The notes: generated by a model from the sequence alone, not told the origin. A DNA stretch of 64,000 nt from Conus ventricosus (GCA_018398815.1 CM031622.1:11980774-12044773); one strand, 5' to 3'; numbered from the stretch's first letter, positions 1 through 10,120 are shown. A program made the numbers and translations.

Positions 1-1234
1 ATATGCAGACAGAAAACAAAAATTGCTAAAATGTCTGTACACTGGATATCAGGGGAATGGGAAGTGGGGAGGGCTTAGGGGGAGGGGGGCAGTCGTAGAA
101 AGAATTGGGGTTAAGCAATCAATGCTTACGTTTTCTTCTGAACAGTTTGGAAAAACAACAACAAATTCATTGCAGACTATGGATAAATCAGCTGATACAA
201 TGATGGAAGGGACCGTTCCAAGGAGTTTGAAGTAGTGAAAATACTATCACAAAGAGAAATGATCTGCAACAGAACTTGCAGTCACTGAGATGATGGAGTT
301 GTACAGAGGGGCAAGAAAACAGGCTCCACTGTGTTAGTGTGTAAACAGAGCAAAACCAGTGATCCAGCCGGTATCAGCTTGTCCAAACCACGCTTAGTCT
401 CCAGTGCGAAAATTAAACTGGTTTCCTGACCTCCAAAATAAAGAGAATGGGGAAAGGAATCTGGGGCTGTCACAAGTCACCAGCATAATATCATACTATC
501 ATTAATTAGTCCTGCAGAGTAAGGTATTAATACATACATTATTAAGGAGAGTGTCCATAGGTGTACATCCAATTCCCTTTGTGGTCATGATCTACTGCGA
601 TCTGTTCTTATCTCGTAGTGTGATTTCTTTTAAACAAAATATATTTACCTGAGGCACAGGCAACTGACTGATGCAATGAAGTTAACAGTCTGAGACTGTA
701 AGCACAAACATCACAATCATTACCTATCAGAAAACAACAAGCAGACTTTCTGTACTAGCTCTCACCAATCATCGAATAAACACCAAGCCTAAACAAAAAC
801 CTCTCCTTAAACTAAAAAAAAACTTTCAATTTAAAGACTGGCTCTTAACAAAAAATGTCCTCCGAGTACCTACAAAATTTACGTAACAACAAATTTACAA
901 AAGCTCCTTTTAACTCTTTTATGTGATGACATGGCAGCTGTTCCTGTCAACCGCACTATTAGTATTGTGCCAGGATGCTTACACCACAGTTCACATTTTT
1001 TAGATTTTAGTCTTTTCATTGGTATATCATATGAAAATACGCTTTTGTATACAGAGGTATAACACACACACACACTGGAGAGAATTGGTCATTCTAAAAT
1101 TTCAAGTGCCGATATCGCCCCTGAAGTCAGGAAGCTGAAGCCCTGCAACAGGGTCTTGCACTTTCATAAAGAAGGTTTTTCACCTTAGTCTTTCCACAAA
1201 CACAGAAGGCTTTCTTAGCCAGGCTAAGTTCCAG
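1..1234. repeat. 1.23-kb segment duplicated at 43,043-44,269 (copy A)
   Basis: Nearly identical to 43,043-44,269 in the same orientation, differing mainly by single-base indels in homopolymers and a few substitutions. The match runs from window base 1 until the other copy meets the N gap. It holds no recognisable gene; short ORFs inside are not conserved in frame between the copies. Together with the SRRT exon order, this looks like an unmerged contig overlap rather than a real duplication. If so, the segment is SRRT intron 1. Confidence 0.9.
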
Positions 1235-2258
1235 CAATTTTTTTTAAATCCTATTTTTCTGTGCTTCATGCAAGGAAGTGCTTTCTTCTTTCAGCCTTTG
1301 AAACATCTTGCAGTTTAAAAATACGACTGGCAGATTGTTCAAGAGGTTGCCATGCAGGCTTAACCTGCCATGCAGTCTAATCAATTTTGAACCACTACGT
1401 AAGAATCCTGCACATTTGGAAATACAGATCAATCGTCAACCACTGATAGAAAAAAAAATCTATCACATATTATACCATTTCTAAATTTTCTCAATTGATT
1501 CACAGGATCTGCAGAAAAAACTCTTCGAGGTCCCAAATAATGGAGATCTGTCAAAAGACAAAAATCTTCCTTAAGACAAGGACAACATGCAACTGCACCA
1601 GGAAAACAAAAGCCACCTGCTCCTGGCTTGCCAGACCTGCCAGGGCTATAGCTGCCACCTTCAAAGATTTTCATGTCAACAGCCCTTCATACAACAAAGA
1701 AGACCAGAGAGACACCACATTTTGCTTCGGTATCAAAAAGGAAACAATACTTCTGAAGAAAAAAAGAAAAACAGAATGTTGATATGGAATTTAGCTAAGG
1801 AAAAAAAAGGGCAAGGTCCTATCAACAACAAGAACAAAATTTAACAAAACAAGACAAGAAAAAGGTAAAAAATGTTGATCAATATGGAATGTATATGGGG
1901 GGGGGGGGGGGGGGGGTAAGTGTTTAGGTTCTCTTTTTGAAAAATAAGATAAAGAAATGAAATTAAGGGAGACAGCTGAGAAAGAAAATGATAGAAAAGA
2001 AAAAAAAATGTAAGAGAAAAATCTTCCTACTATTTACATTTACAATCATAACACTCGATTCTTCTTTTACTACCAATAGCTGAGACCCTTTTACCAAGCT
2101 TGGCTGATGGGAATTGCTGATATCTAGCTGCCTACAAGCTTCGCAAATTAATATAAAGCGTCATTCTTTTCTTCAGAATTATAACTCACCTACCCCCTCC
2201 CTTTCATCATCCCGCAAAATATTACATTAGGGCTATCAAGGCCTTTCATTTTATCTGA
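1235..2258. other. non-coding, AT-rich; probable SRRT intron
   Basis: No conserved ORF. It contains A-rich stretches and a poly-G run at about 1,897-1,916. In the corrected contig order it would lie within SRRT intron 1, just downstream of the start-codon exon. Confidence 0.5.
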
Positions 2259-2370
2259 TGAGTAGAGAGTGATAAGATAAGATAATGTTGCTTATAGCCC
2301 AGCCGACCGCAAAGGGCCACATCAGGGCTGTCACCACGTTAAAATCAACTCACCAGTGAGTAGAGAGTGA
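2259..2370 (-). mobile_element. ultra-short retroposon (copy 1 of 3) with 14-bp target duplications
   Basis: An 84-bp insert (2,273-2,356) on the minus strand ends in a TTATC repeat tail and carries the core GATGTGGCCCTTTGCGG then CTGGGCTATAAGCA. It is flanked by the perfect 14-bp direct repeat TGAGTAGAGAGTGA (2,259-2,272 and 2,357-2,370). The same core occurs at 21,011 and 37,544, each with its own different target duplication. This fits target-primed retroposition of a severely 5'-truncated LINE or SINE tail. The parent element is not in the window. Confidence 0.85.
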
Positions 2371-2504
2371 AAATACCCAAAGCTTAAATTCTTTTTTCCT
2401 TTCATTTCAAACATAAAAATTTCCTCAGAAAAAGAAATGGATACGAAGTCTTGGTGAAACTAGTACAAAAGACTGCAGGAGATAATGATAGTAAACATAC
2501 GTAC

Positions 2505-2632
2505 CGGTCTTCCCACGTATCTCTGCGCCGCTCATCTCTTCTGTCATAGTCGTTACGTTCTCGTCGGAATTTGTCACGACCTTTTCTTCTGTCATAGTCA
2601 TCATCACTGTCTGCCATATTGAATGTCTGTAC
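2505..2632 (-). CDS. SRRT: SRRT/ARS2 start-codon exon (misplaced by assembly)
   Basis: This exon encodes the N-terminus of the serrate RNA effector ARS2, a nuclear protein that joins the cap-binding complex to microRNA processing, transcript termination and decay machinery. On the minus strand the ATG is at 2,617-2,615 and the reading is [20 protein letters not shown] followed by an Asp/Arg-rich stretch, the hallmark acidic/basic start of ARS2 proteins. A pyrimidine-rich acceptor (CACAG) precedes 2,632, so an upstream non-coding exon is likely. The donor GTACGT follows 2,505. The coding part is 113 nt and ends in phase 2 (CG of an Arg codon), which is completed by the T that begins the exon at 35,500. 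For a minus-strand gene this exon should lie above 35.5 kb; its position here conflicts with the other five exons and is best explained by contig misordering. Confidence 0.93.
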
Positions 2633-2769
2633 CTGTGCATGAAAAGGTGACAAGTTTTAATCGATAACATTTTCTATTCTTCTGTATTGGCTGGAGAAAT
2701 GAACTCAGCACTGATATTAATGCTCTTTGTAAACTGTAAGAAATGAGTATAGCACACTGTACTCTTAAA

Positions 2770-3270
2770 CTCTTTCTTCTTCTTCTTTTTCCTTAAACGC
2801 TGGTGCACTCAAAAATGAGTAGGTCACCAGCATGCATGTTGAAAGAAAAAAGAAATGCGATTCAGCCTGTAAGCCCCTGGAGCAAAATTTGGGCAACAAG
2901 GGGTCGCACATGACATTTAAAAGGTTTAAAGCAATGGCCAGTTAAGGCCTAGGTAACCATAAAATATATGGGAAGTTAAAATAGAAAAGTCAATCAATAT
3001 GCAGATCTCAAGATTGTCTTATCAATTTGATTTTTAAAAGCAACTGCATTTGTGGCAATCTTGATGGCACCCGGCAGCGAGTTCCACAGCCTTACAGAAC
3101 TAGATAAAACAATGTAAATGGCTGTCAATATTTGATGCAGGTATGGCATAAGATTCACCGCCACTCCTAGTGCTACTTTTATACTAGTTTTCCATTGGGA
3201 TATCAATTAGTTTAGTTCTGCCTTTGAAGAAGTATTAAGTTTAATAAAGGCTCTTCTCTCTTCATTCTCT
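2770..3270 (-). mobile_element. LINE 3'-end fragment, left arm of a long inverted repeat
   Basis: Read on the minus strand, this contains SSVRLWNSLPGAIKIATNAV, the C-terminal signature of many non-LTR retrotransposon ORF2 proteins (aromatic-WNSLP), then a 3' UTR ending in a GAA-type simple repeat near 2,770. The same sequence occurs inverted at about 3,560-4,075. Only the 3' end survives (5' truncation). ORF2 reading is interrupted. Confidence 0.75.
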
Positions 3271-3477
3271 CTATAAGGTTGTGTTTTTCTTCATCTTCAC
3301 TCCCAAACGTAACAATAGTAGTCAAACACTTGATTGTGGTAAACTAACGGAAGAACTGCTTTGTTCATGTCCCCACTTCTTATCCAAGGCTTGGGGGTGA
3401 TCGAAAAACTGTCATTACTGAAATAAGTCTAGAAGCAAACTTATTTTCCAATGTTACTTGATTTGCCGAGTGTGTAA

Positions 3478-4075
3478 GTGCACCAGTACTGTTGCTGCAT
3501 TTCGTTAAGTCCGTTACAACTATGCTTCAAGTTCCTGGGCCAGAGTGGCCTTAGAACAATAGAAAGAGAATCTAAAATTATCAAACTTAACATCTTCTTC
3601 AAAGGCAGAGCTAAACTAATTGGTATTCCAATGGAACAACTAGTATTGAATAAAAGTAGCACCAGAGTGGCGGTCAATGTTATAACCATACCTGCATTAA
3701 ATACCGACAGCCACTTATTCATTTTATCCTAGTTCTGTACGGCTGTGGAACTCACTGCCGGGTGCCATCAAGATTGCCACAAATGCAGTCTCATTTAAAA
3801 AGCAAATTGACACGACAGTTTTGAGATCTGCATATTGACGATTTTCTGTTTAACTTCCCCAGATATTTTATGGTTACCTGGGCCTGAATCTGGCCATGCT
3901 AAAATTAACTTCTTGAATATCGAGTGTGACCCCTTGTTTGCCAAATTTGCTCCAGGGCCAACAGACTGAGTCGCACTATTTTATGTTATTTTATTTTACT
4001 GTTAACATGCGCGCTGGTGACCTACTCGTTTTTGAGTGAACCAGTATTTTAGGAAGAAGAAGAAGAGAGTCTGTC
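3478..4075 (+). mobile_element. LINE 3'-end fragment, right arm of the inverted repeat
   Basis: The plus-strand copy of the same LINE family. The frame from 3,478 to 3,732 reads the last part of ORF2 (KGRAKLIGIPMEQ... then a stop). The SVRLWNSLP-type signature follows in a shifted frame at about 3,735-3,780, and the 3' UTR ends in (GAA)n near 4,075. It faces the minus-strand copy across a spacer of roughly 290 bp, so the pair could fold into a hairpin with arms of about 500 bp. Confidence 0.72.
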
Positions 4076-4312
4076 ACTGTCATGTTCAGTGCACAAATTA
4101 GGTAGCCTATGTCCCATTTCTTTGTTTCACCATCATTACTTTAACGCATATGTAAGCTTCGGCTACTCTTCTTCTTTTGAAACAACCGCATATTTGACTA
4201 GAGTCAACGCAAGTTGAGAGAAGCGAAAAGAAAAAAAGAAGAAAAGAAAAAAGCAGTGGACTGTGGTTATTAATATTACAGAAATTCTTCTTACCAGCGG
4301 CTAACCTTTAAC

Positions 4313-4321
4313 AAAATGGCG
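4313..4321 (+). promoter_or_regulatory. possible YY1-type site / start of a short divergent ORF
   Basis: AAAATGGCG matches the general YY1 core found near many housekeeping start sites, about 1.7 kb upstream of the SRRT start exon. The ATG at 4,316 also opens a short plus-strand frame (MAYQSFRYKDALLQSIG...) that ends in a poly-A tract before 4,490. I do not recognise the peptide. Either reading is speculative. Confidence 0.2.
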
Positions 4322-4453
4322 TACCAAAGCTTCCGTTACAAAGATGCTTTACTGCAATCTATCGGAATAAATTGCATGGACTCTTTCGGGTTGACAGAAA
4401 CGATGATAATAGCATTTAAAATAATGCACACCAGTGTGACTAAAACGAAAAAC

Positions 4454-4455
<2 letters not shown>

Positions 4456-4487
<32 letters not shown>

Positions 4488-4825
4488 AAGCTTCAGACGA
4501 ATATTGAACAAAAGCACCGACTGAAACCAGTTCATTATCAGGCGAGTGCGCGTGCACACACACACACACACACACCATCCCTCCCGTACGGTTGCCTTTT
4601 GGCCTTTCCACTCGCTAGTTCTCCCCCCCCCCCCCCCCCCCTTTCCCCTCACCCCCCCCCCCCCCCCCCCCCCTCACACCGCACCTCTGTCTCTGTTTCT
4701 GTCTGTCTGTCTCTGTTTCTGTCTGTCTGTCTGTCTCTGTTTCTCTGTCTCTCTGTCTCTGTCTGTCGTCTGTCTCTGTCTCTGTCCTCTGTCTCTCTCT
4801 CTCTCCTCTCTCCTCTCTCTTTCCT
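4456..4825. repeat. low-complexity block: poly-A, CA, poly-C, TCTG/CT repeats
   Basis: A28 at 4,456-4,484, (CA)n at 4,556-4,574, two poly-C runs at 4,623-4,671, then TCTG and CT repeats to about 4,825. ORFs predicted here are translations of simple repeat. Confidence 0.95.
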
Positions 4826-6300
4826 TTTGCGTTTTGCGTTTTGCGCTTTTGGTTTTGCGTTTTGCGTTTTTTGTTTTGCATTGTTTCTTTTCCGTTTTTC
4901 TTTGCGTTTTGCATTTTGCGGTTTACGTTTTGCGCTTTGCGTTTGGTCTGTTGGTTTTGCATATTCTGATTTTTCTTTTACGCTTTGTGTTTTTTGTTTT
5001 TGCGTTTTGCTTTTCTTTTTTTTTTTTTTGCTTTGCGTTTTTACATTCTGTGTCTTGAATTTGTGTTGTTGTTTTTTTTCTGTTTACGTTTTGCGTTTTT
5101 TTCTTTGCGTTTTGTGGTTTTACGTTTTGTGTTTAGCGTTTTGCATTTTGCGTTTCTTTTTTTTCTTTTGCGCTTTGCGCTTTGCGTTTTGCATTTTGCA
5201 TTTTTTGTTTTGTGTTTTCCGTTTTGTGTTTTGTGGTTTGCGTTTTTTGCTTTGTGTTTTTGTTTTGCGTTTTGCGTTCTTTGTTTTAAGTTTTGCTCTT
5301 TGCATTTTGCGTTTTTTCTTTTCCGTTTTGCGTTTCATATTTTACGTTTTGTATTTTGTGTTTTGCTATGAGCGTTTTGCATTTTCGCTTTTTTTGTTTT
5401 GCTTTTTGTGTTTTGCATTTTGCATTTTGGTTTTTGCTCTTTGCATTTTGTGTTTTGCATTTTGAGTTTTGTTTCTTTTTTTAGCTTTGCGTTTTGTGCT
5501 TTGAGTTCTGCATTTTCCGTTTTGTGTTTTCCTTTTTGCGTTTTTTGTTTTGCGTTTTCCTTTTTGTGTTTTGCATATTGTGTCTTCTGTTTTGCACGTT
5601 TTTGTTTTGCGTTTTTTCCCTTGTGTTTTGTGTTTTGTTTTCTACGTTTTACAATTTGCGTTTTGGGTTTTGGGTTTTGTGATATGGTTTTTGCGTTTTT
5701 TGCTTCCGTTTTGTGTTTTGTAGTTGGTGTATTGTGTTTAGAGTTTTGCTTTCTGCCTTTTTTTTGTTTTTGCATTTTAAGTTTTGTGTCTTGCGTTTTG
5801 TGTTTTGCATTTTGTCTTTTGCATTTTGCTTGTTGCGTTTTGTGTTTTATGTTTTGCACTTTGCGTTTTGTGTTTTGTGTTTTGCATTTAGCGTTTTGTG
5901 TAATGTGTTTTGCTTTTTTCCTTCAGCGTTTTGCGTTCTTGTTTTGCGTTTTGAGTTTTGCATTCTTTCTTTTGCATTTTGCGTGTTGCATTTTGTGTTT
6001 TATGTCTTGCGCTTTGGGTTTTGTGTTTTGTGTTTTTGCGTTTAGCGTTTTGTGTTATGTGGTTTGCGTTTTTTCTTTAGCGTCTTGCGTTTTGTGTTTT
6101 GCATTTTGCATTTTTTTTGTTTTGCATTTTGCATTATGCATTTTGCTTTTTTGCTTTTAGTGTTTTGCGTTTGTGGTATTGTATCTTGTATTTTTCGTTT
6201 CACCTTTCATGTTTTGCGTTGTGCATTTTCCTTTTGGGTTTTGCATTTTTTGTTTTGTGTTTCTGTTTTGCGTTTTGTGTTTTACGTTTTGGTTTCTGCT
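4826..6300. repeat. about 1.47-kb degenerate heptamer array, TTTTGCG / TTTTGTG / TTTTGCA
   Basis: Almost every 7 bases repeat TTTTGYR, with occasional extra T or variant units such as TTTTACG, for roughly 200 units. The plus strand is T/G-rich and almost free of long A or C runs. Because the unit lacks stop codons, long open frames arise in all plus-strand frames (FCVLRFA-type heptapeptides); they are not genes. The array starts after CT repeats and ends where the Penelope-like gene fragment begins. Confidence 0.9.
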
Positions 6301-6304
6301 TTGA

Positions 6305-6906
6305 ATCCCTTACATCAAAGGAGTCTCAGAACGTCTAGCCAGGACCTTCCAACGACATGGATGCAAAGTGTTCCACAAACCCACCAACTCCCTACGCCAG
6401 CAACTGACTCATGTCAAAGACAAAACGGACCCCCTCAAGCAGTGTGGTGTAGTGTACCAGGTAGGTTGTTAAGACTGTGCCCATACCTACATTGGGGAGA
6501 CAGCAAGACCACTCACCACCCGTCATACAGGAACACCAAAACCGATCTACTTCTGACATACATGAACACCTACAAGCCACAGGCCACAGTTTCAGCCACC
6601 CTGGAAACCAAGATCTTATCTACAGAGCCTTTCCTCACAATAAGAAAAGTTAAAGAAGCCATCGAAATCAAGACCAGACGCCCCAGCCTGAATAGAGATC
6701 GAGGCTTTGAACTTCCCCCTATTTACAATCAGATCCTGACAACCGTTCACCCCACACAACAGTCCCCCACCAGGCCTCGCTGCCACAACAGCAACAGTGA
6801 GCTGATGAAGACAGGGCGACCCTGTCGAAATATTCTCCAAGTTAGTTTTGATTCCGAGTCTTTAACTACTTTTCTAATAGTGAAAGCAATCACTACAACG
6901 CAATAG
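6305..6906 (+). pseudogene. Penelope-like element: C-terminal part with GIY-YIG endonuclease, broken
   Basis: The plus-strand frame from 6,305 reads IPYIKGVSERLARTFQ, then QCGVVYQVGC, an in-frame stop, and DCAHTYIGETARPLTTR: the region after the reverse transcriptase and the GIY-YIG nuclease core (YIGETARPL) typical of Penelope-like retroelements. The reading then shifts frame; the last segment (EAIEIKTRRPSLNRDRGFEL, about 6,650-6,715) is the usual conserved end of the nuclease region. At least one stop and one or more frameshifts show that it is inactive. The reverse transcriptase itself is missing, replaced upstream by the heptamer array. The repeats at 7.0-10.7 kb probably belong to the same element family. 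Confidence 0.85.
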
Positions 6907-7129
6907 AACCAAACCTAGTGGAAGGGAAGTTGGAGAAAAGGATTAAGAGTTTAGTAACAGCCAGAATGATGATGAAGAGGAGGTCAGACTCCCAAACTAT
7001 ACCTCCTTCTCCCAAATCAGATAGCTTTTTACGTAAAAAGAAAATCCAAGCTAAACAAAATTGAAAATGAAATGAAGCAGGGAACAGTAAACAAGTACGG
7101 TAATTCTTGCTCCCATAATAAAACCTATC

Positions 7130-7997
7130 TCAGAGTAACTTTTTTTTTTTTTTTTTTTTTTTGCTGTCCCAACTTCTGCGCCACCTCAGAGGCAGTGCAC
7201 CCACGCCGCTCATTCCGACACCCCGTCCACAGCCGCAGCCCGGTCGGCCCCGCCGCAGCCCCGGCACCGGCAATCCACAGGGAGCAGTCAATGTCGAGTC
7301 GTCAAGAGCCAACCCACCGGAGGAGACACTGCACTGCTGCCGAGTCACTTCGGTGGTGTTCAGTGGCGCCTGTTCTGATCTAACATACGTAGGACATCAC
7401 CTACTAAGCCCCCTACTGACGACAATAACTGTTTAGTCGCGGAGCCAGCGTCAGTGAGCTCTCCCTCCGGAGGGCGCCATCACGTCCATCCAACGACAGC
7501 CCCCATGGACTCGCCGATACGGCGACCCCGACGGCACCAAACAAAGACCACAGACATGGAGAGGACATCGAAACTGAGGTCACCATGAGAGCAGGACATG
7601 AAGGGCCACAGAATTTGAGACATTTTTTTTATGCTGATCGATGAGAATGATTAAGATGATGCTACGGATTTCCATTTCGGTCTGAGACTACATGACAGGG
7701 CTGTACTCTACGCTTCCTTTCATAATATATCCCGGCGTCAACCAGGCCCGAGAGATACAGGCACCTGTAGTGTTGGTCAGAAAATTTGAGCAACACTCTC
7801 AGAAACGCATCCATTAAGTGAATGAAACTCGACTGTGTGGTCCCAGTCTTCCCAACTGAGTCCGCAGCAAACTCAACTCTGGTAGGAGCCGGTCAGAAAA
7901 ACCCACATGACTCTGACGGGATTCGAACCCACGACCTCCCAGCCGGGAGTCCGCGACGCTAACCATTTCGCCACGGCGGCTGGTCAGAGTAACTTTT
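7130..7997 (-). mobile_element. tRNA-headed SINE-like retroposon, about 843 bp, with target duplication
   Basis: Minus-strand element from about 7,983 to 7,141. Its head contains an A-box-like TGGCGAAATGGTTAGCG and a B box GGTTCGAATCC, as in tRNA-derived SINEs; its tail is a 22-base A run (T at 7,141-7,162 on the plus strand). It is flanked by TCAGAGTAACTTTT at 7,984-7,997 and TCAGAGTAACT merging into the T run at 7,130. Two related repeats in the window (about 8,700-8,730, and inverted at about 9,010-9,045) show the uninterrupted target. About 840 bp is long for a SINE, so the body may be composite. No ORF is supported. Confidence 0.85.
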
Positions 7998-8267
7998 ACT
8001 CAAGAATTAAACTTGAATAAAGTCAGACAAATACAAAGAATCTAATAGTGGGGGAAAGAAATGTGCAGGCCAACAACCACTCTGTCATTACAGCTTGACT
8101 TGGCAAAGATTTGAACTTAAGGGGGGGGGGGGGTTGAAGATATAGGAAATGGGAACATAGAATTAAGAAAATATATTATAAATATGAAAACTCTTCACTT
8201 GCTGCATGAGAGAACCATCGTAATCCCTCTCAAAGGCAGATCTATTTGTATTGCCTGCTCCTAGGCC

Positions 8268-8294
8268 TTTCGTCCGCTGGATTGGACTCATCAG
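8268..8294 (-). ncRNA. hammerhead-ribozyme-like core
   Basis: Read on the minus strand: CTGATGA, then a perfect 4-bp stem GTCC/GGAC closing an 8-nt loop, then GAAA. This is the invariant core layout of hammerhead ribozymes (CUGANGA, stem II, GAAA). Hammerheads are known from the terminal repeats of Penelope-like elements. I could not assign stems I and III or the cleavage triplet with confidence, so self-cleavage is not established. Confidence 0.6.
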
Positions 8295-8488
8295 GGAGAC
8301 ACGGCTGATTGTGTCCGTGCTCCTAGCGTCAAATAGAGACACACCACAGTCCATAATACTGTGGTGTTCTCACCACCAAGGGTTCAAAAAAGAATCCAAC
8401 AGCACCCCCAAAGCAGCCAGCGAAGAGTAGTAAATGAAACAAAACGAAAGTGGGGGGAGGAAAAAAAGTTGCTGAAAAACTAAAGACA

Positions 8489-8735
8489 TTATGCAAACAG
8501 TATAAAATATAGGGACAATCTTTGAGCCTGCGCCTGAGAACCCACCCAAGGATGCAAGGGAGATCAAAAGACAAACACAAAGACGGGCAGAAACAAATAC
8601 AAATAACCTTGATTTAATTGAAACGAAATTGATAATGAAGCGAGGCAGGGAACAGTAAACAATAAACAAGTAGGGTAACTCTTGCTCCCATAAGAAAACC
8701 TAACTCAGAGTAATTTTTACTCAAAGCCAGACAAA
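8489..8735 (-). repeat. Penelope-associated repeat unit (minus) with an empty SINE site
   Basis: Shares ATTATGCAAACAGTATAAAA and the following about 80 bp with the inverted copy at 10,608-10,695, and shares the GGGAGCAAGAG...TTACTCTGAG segment with unit 1. At 8,700-8,730 it carries the single pre-insertion version of the site duplicated around the SINE at 7,141-7,983. Confidence 0.65.
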
Positions 8736-8741
8736 CACAAA

Positions 8742-9080
8742 GAGAGGAATTACGATGGTTCTCTCATGCAGCTAGTGAAGAGTTTTCATATCTATAATAT
8801 ATTTTCTTAAGTTTATGTCCCCATGTTCTTCATCTCCCCCCCCCCCCCCCCCCCCCCACACACACACACCCTTAAGTTCAAATCTTTGCCAAATCATACT
8901 CTGATGACAGAGGGTTGTTGGCCTGGACTTGTCGTTCCCCCACTATTAGATTATTGGTCTTTGTATTTGTCTGACTTTATTCAAGTTCAAAAGGCTGTGT
9001 CAGTCTTGAATAAAAGTTACTCTGAGCTAGGCTTTCTTATGGGAGCAAGAGTTACCCTACTTGTTTATTATTCCAAACTA
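8742..9080 (+). repeat. Penelope-associated repeat unit (plus), 5'-truncated
   Basis: Begins at GGAATTACGATGGTTCTC and proceeds through TTTCTTAAG, a poly-C/CA tract (8,837-8,870) and the TGACAGAGGGTTGTTGGCCTG block to about 9,080. It abuts the minus-strand unit ending at 8,735, giving a tail-to-tail pair. The hammerhead-like part is missing. Confidence 0.6.
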
Positions 9081-9364
9081 AACAATTGTTTCCCCTGATC
9101 GACCATACACATATTCAAACTGATGAAGCGAGAACTGGACACAGCGATCCAGAAAGGAATGGAGGGAAAACCAGGGGACAAGGAAGATTCCTGCCACGCA
9201 TTTCCCTGCCGTATACCCTGCTAAGCCGGGCTGGAGATCACTGGACTGCAGACCTGCTACCCCCAAAACAATGGTGTTCAACAGAACGCCCAGTGTGCAC
9301 TATACAGAACAGGAGAAACATGTTGAACCACTTTCTTACCAAGAATGGGTGATTGTAGGGGTGA

Positions 9365-9402
9365 CGATGATGATGATGATGATGATGATGATGGTGATGA
9401 TG

Positions 9403-9432
<30 letters not shown>
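9365..9432. repeat. (GAT)n microsatellite
   Basis: About 22 near-perfect GAT/ATG units. Open frames across it (poly-Met, poly-His or poly-Ser) are simple-repeat translations. Confidence 0.98.
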
Positions 9433-9434
<2 letters not shown>

Positions 9435-9599
9435 ACCCAGGATGGATTATCACTGCTGGGGCGAGACAATAAACAGGGATGATGATAGAACCCGTATCTA
9501 CCTCCAGTCGCACTAAACGGCGCCTGGGCTGCAAAGACCAAGAAGAATACACCTCTACCCAAGGGCCAAGCCAGGATACAAGTATATATATATATATTG

Positions 9600-9927
9600 T
9601 ATGAATGTCCAGCATTGTATTGTTTGGTCAATCAGTGTCTCCCTGATGAGTTTGATTCAGTGGACGAAAGGCCCAGGAGCAGCAATATGAATAGATCTGG
9701 CTTTGAGAGGGATTACGATGGTTCCTTCATGCAGCCAGAGAAGGGTTTTCATATCTATGATATATTTTCTTAATTTTATGTTCCCACTTTCTTCATCTTC
9801 ACCCCCCCCCCCCCCCCCCCCCTTTTCTTTTCTTTCTTTCTAAGTTCAAACTTTGACAAGTCATTACTATAATGACAGAAGTATTGTTAGCCTGCACTTG
9901 TTTTCCCGAACTATGTAATTGTTCAGC

Positions 9928-9931
<4 letters not shown>
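9600..9931 (+). repeat. Penelope-associated repeat unit (plus) with hammerhead-like core
   Basis: Contains ATTGTTTGGTCAATCAGTG, the second hammerhead-like core (9,643-9,669), the GAGAGGGATTACGATGG block, a poly-C/CT tract at 9,802-9,840 and a TCATTACTATAATGACAG segment shared with 10,385. It is interrupted by the compound microsatellite at 9,931. Confidence 0.62.
9643..9669 (+). ncRNA. hammerhead-ribozyme-like core, second copy
   Basis: CTGATGA at 9,643-9,649, a 4-bp stem II (GTTT/GGAC with two G-U pairs) around an 8-nt loop, then GAAA at 9,666-9,669. It is weaker than the copy at 8,268-8,294. A third repeat copy at about 10,225 has lost the core by a small deletion. Confidence 0.5.
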
Positions 9932-9998
<67 letters not shown>

Positions 9999-10000
9999 AG

Positions 10001-10043
<43 letters not shown>

Positions 10044-10120
10044 CGCGCGCGCGCACGTGTTTGTGTGTATGTGTGTGTGTGTGTGTGTATGTGTGTGTGT
10101 GTGTGTGTCTGTTTCTATCA

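Larger units (their letters stand above)
7050..8345 (-). repeat. Penelope-associated terminal repeat unit 1 (minus), split by a SINE
   Basis: Read on the minus strand from 8,345, this unit carries a hammerhead-like core, the block GAGAGGGATTACGATGG, a TTTCTTAA region, a poly-C tract, and a stretch ending in TTACTCTGA. It is interrupted at 7,984-7,141 by a SINE and continues to about 7,050. Related copies lie at 8,489-8,735 (-), 8,742-9,080 (+), 9,600-9,931 (+) and 10,195-10,695 (+). Lack of a long ORF and the nearby GIY-YIG fragment suggest a Penelope pLTR or untranslated region; the family assignment is inference. Confidence 0.6.

Noticed and set aside
1..1234. A genuine segmental duplication of 1-1,234 and 43,043-44,269
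   Set aside because: One copy ends exactly at an N gap, differences are mostly homopolymer indels, and SRRT exon order demands joining these contigs. Overlap is simpler, though duplication is not formally excluded.
4546..6338. ORFs of 170-288 aa rich in Phe/Cys/Leu/Ala across the heptamer array
   Set aside because: They arise because the TTTTGYR unit has no stop codons. They exist in every plus-strand frame and have no start or domain signal. The long frame 6,052-6,906 merely runs from the array into the Penelope fragment.
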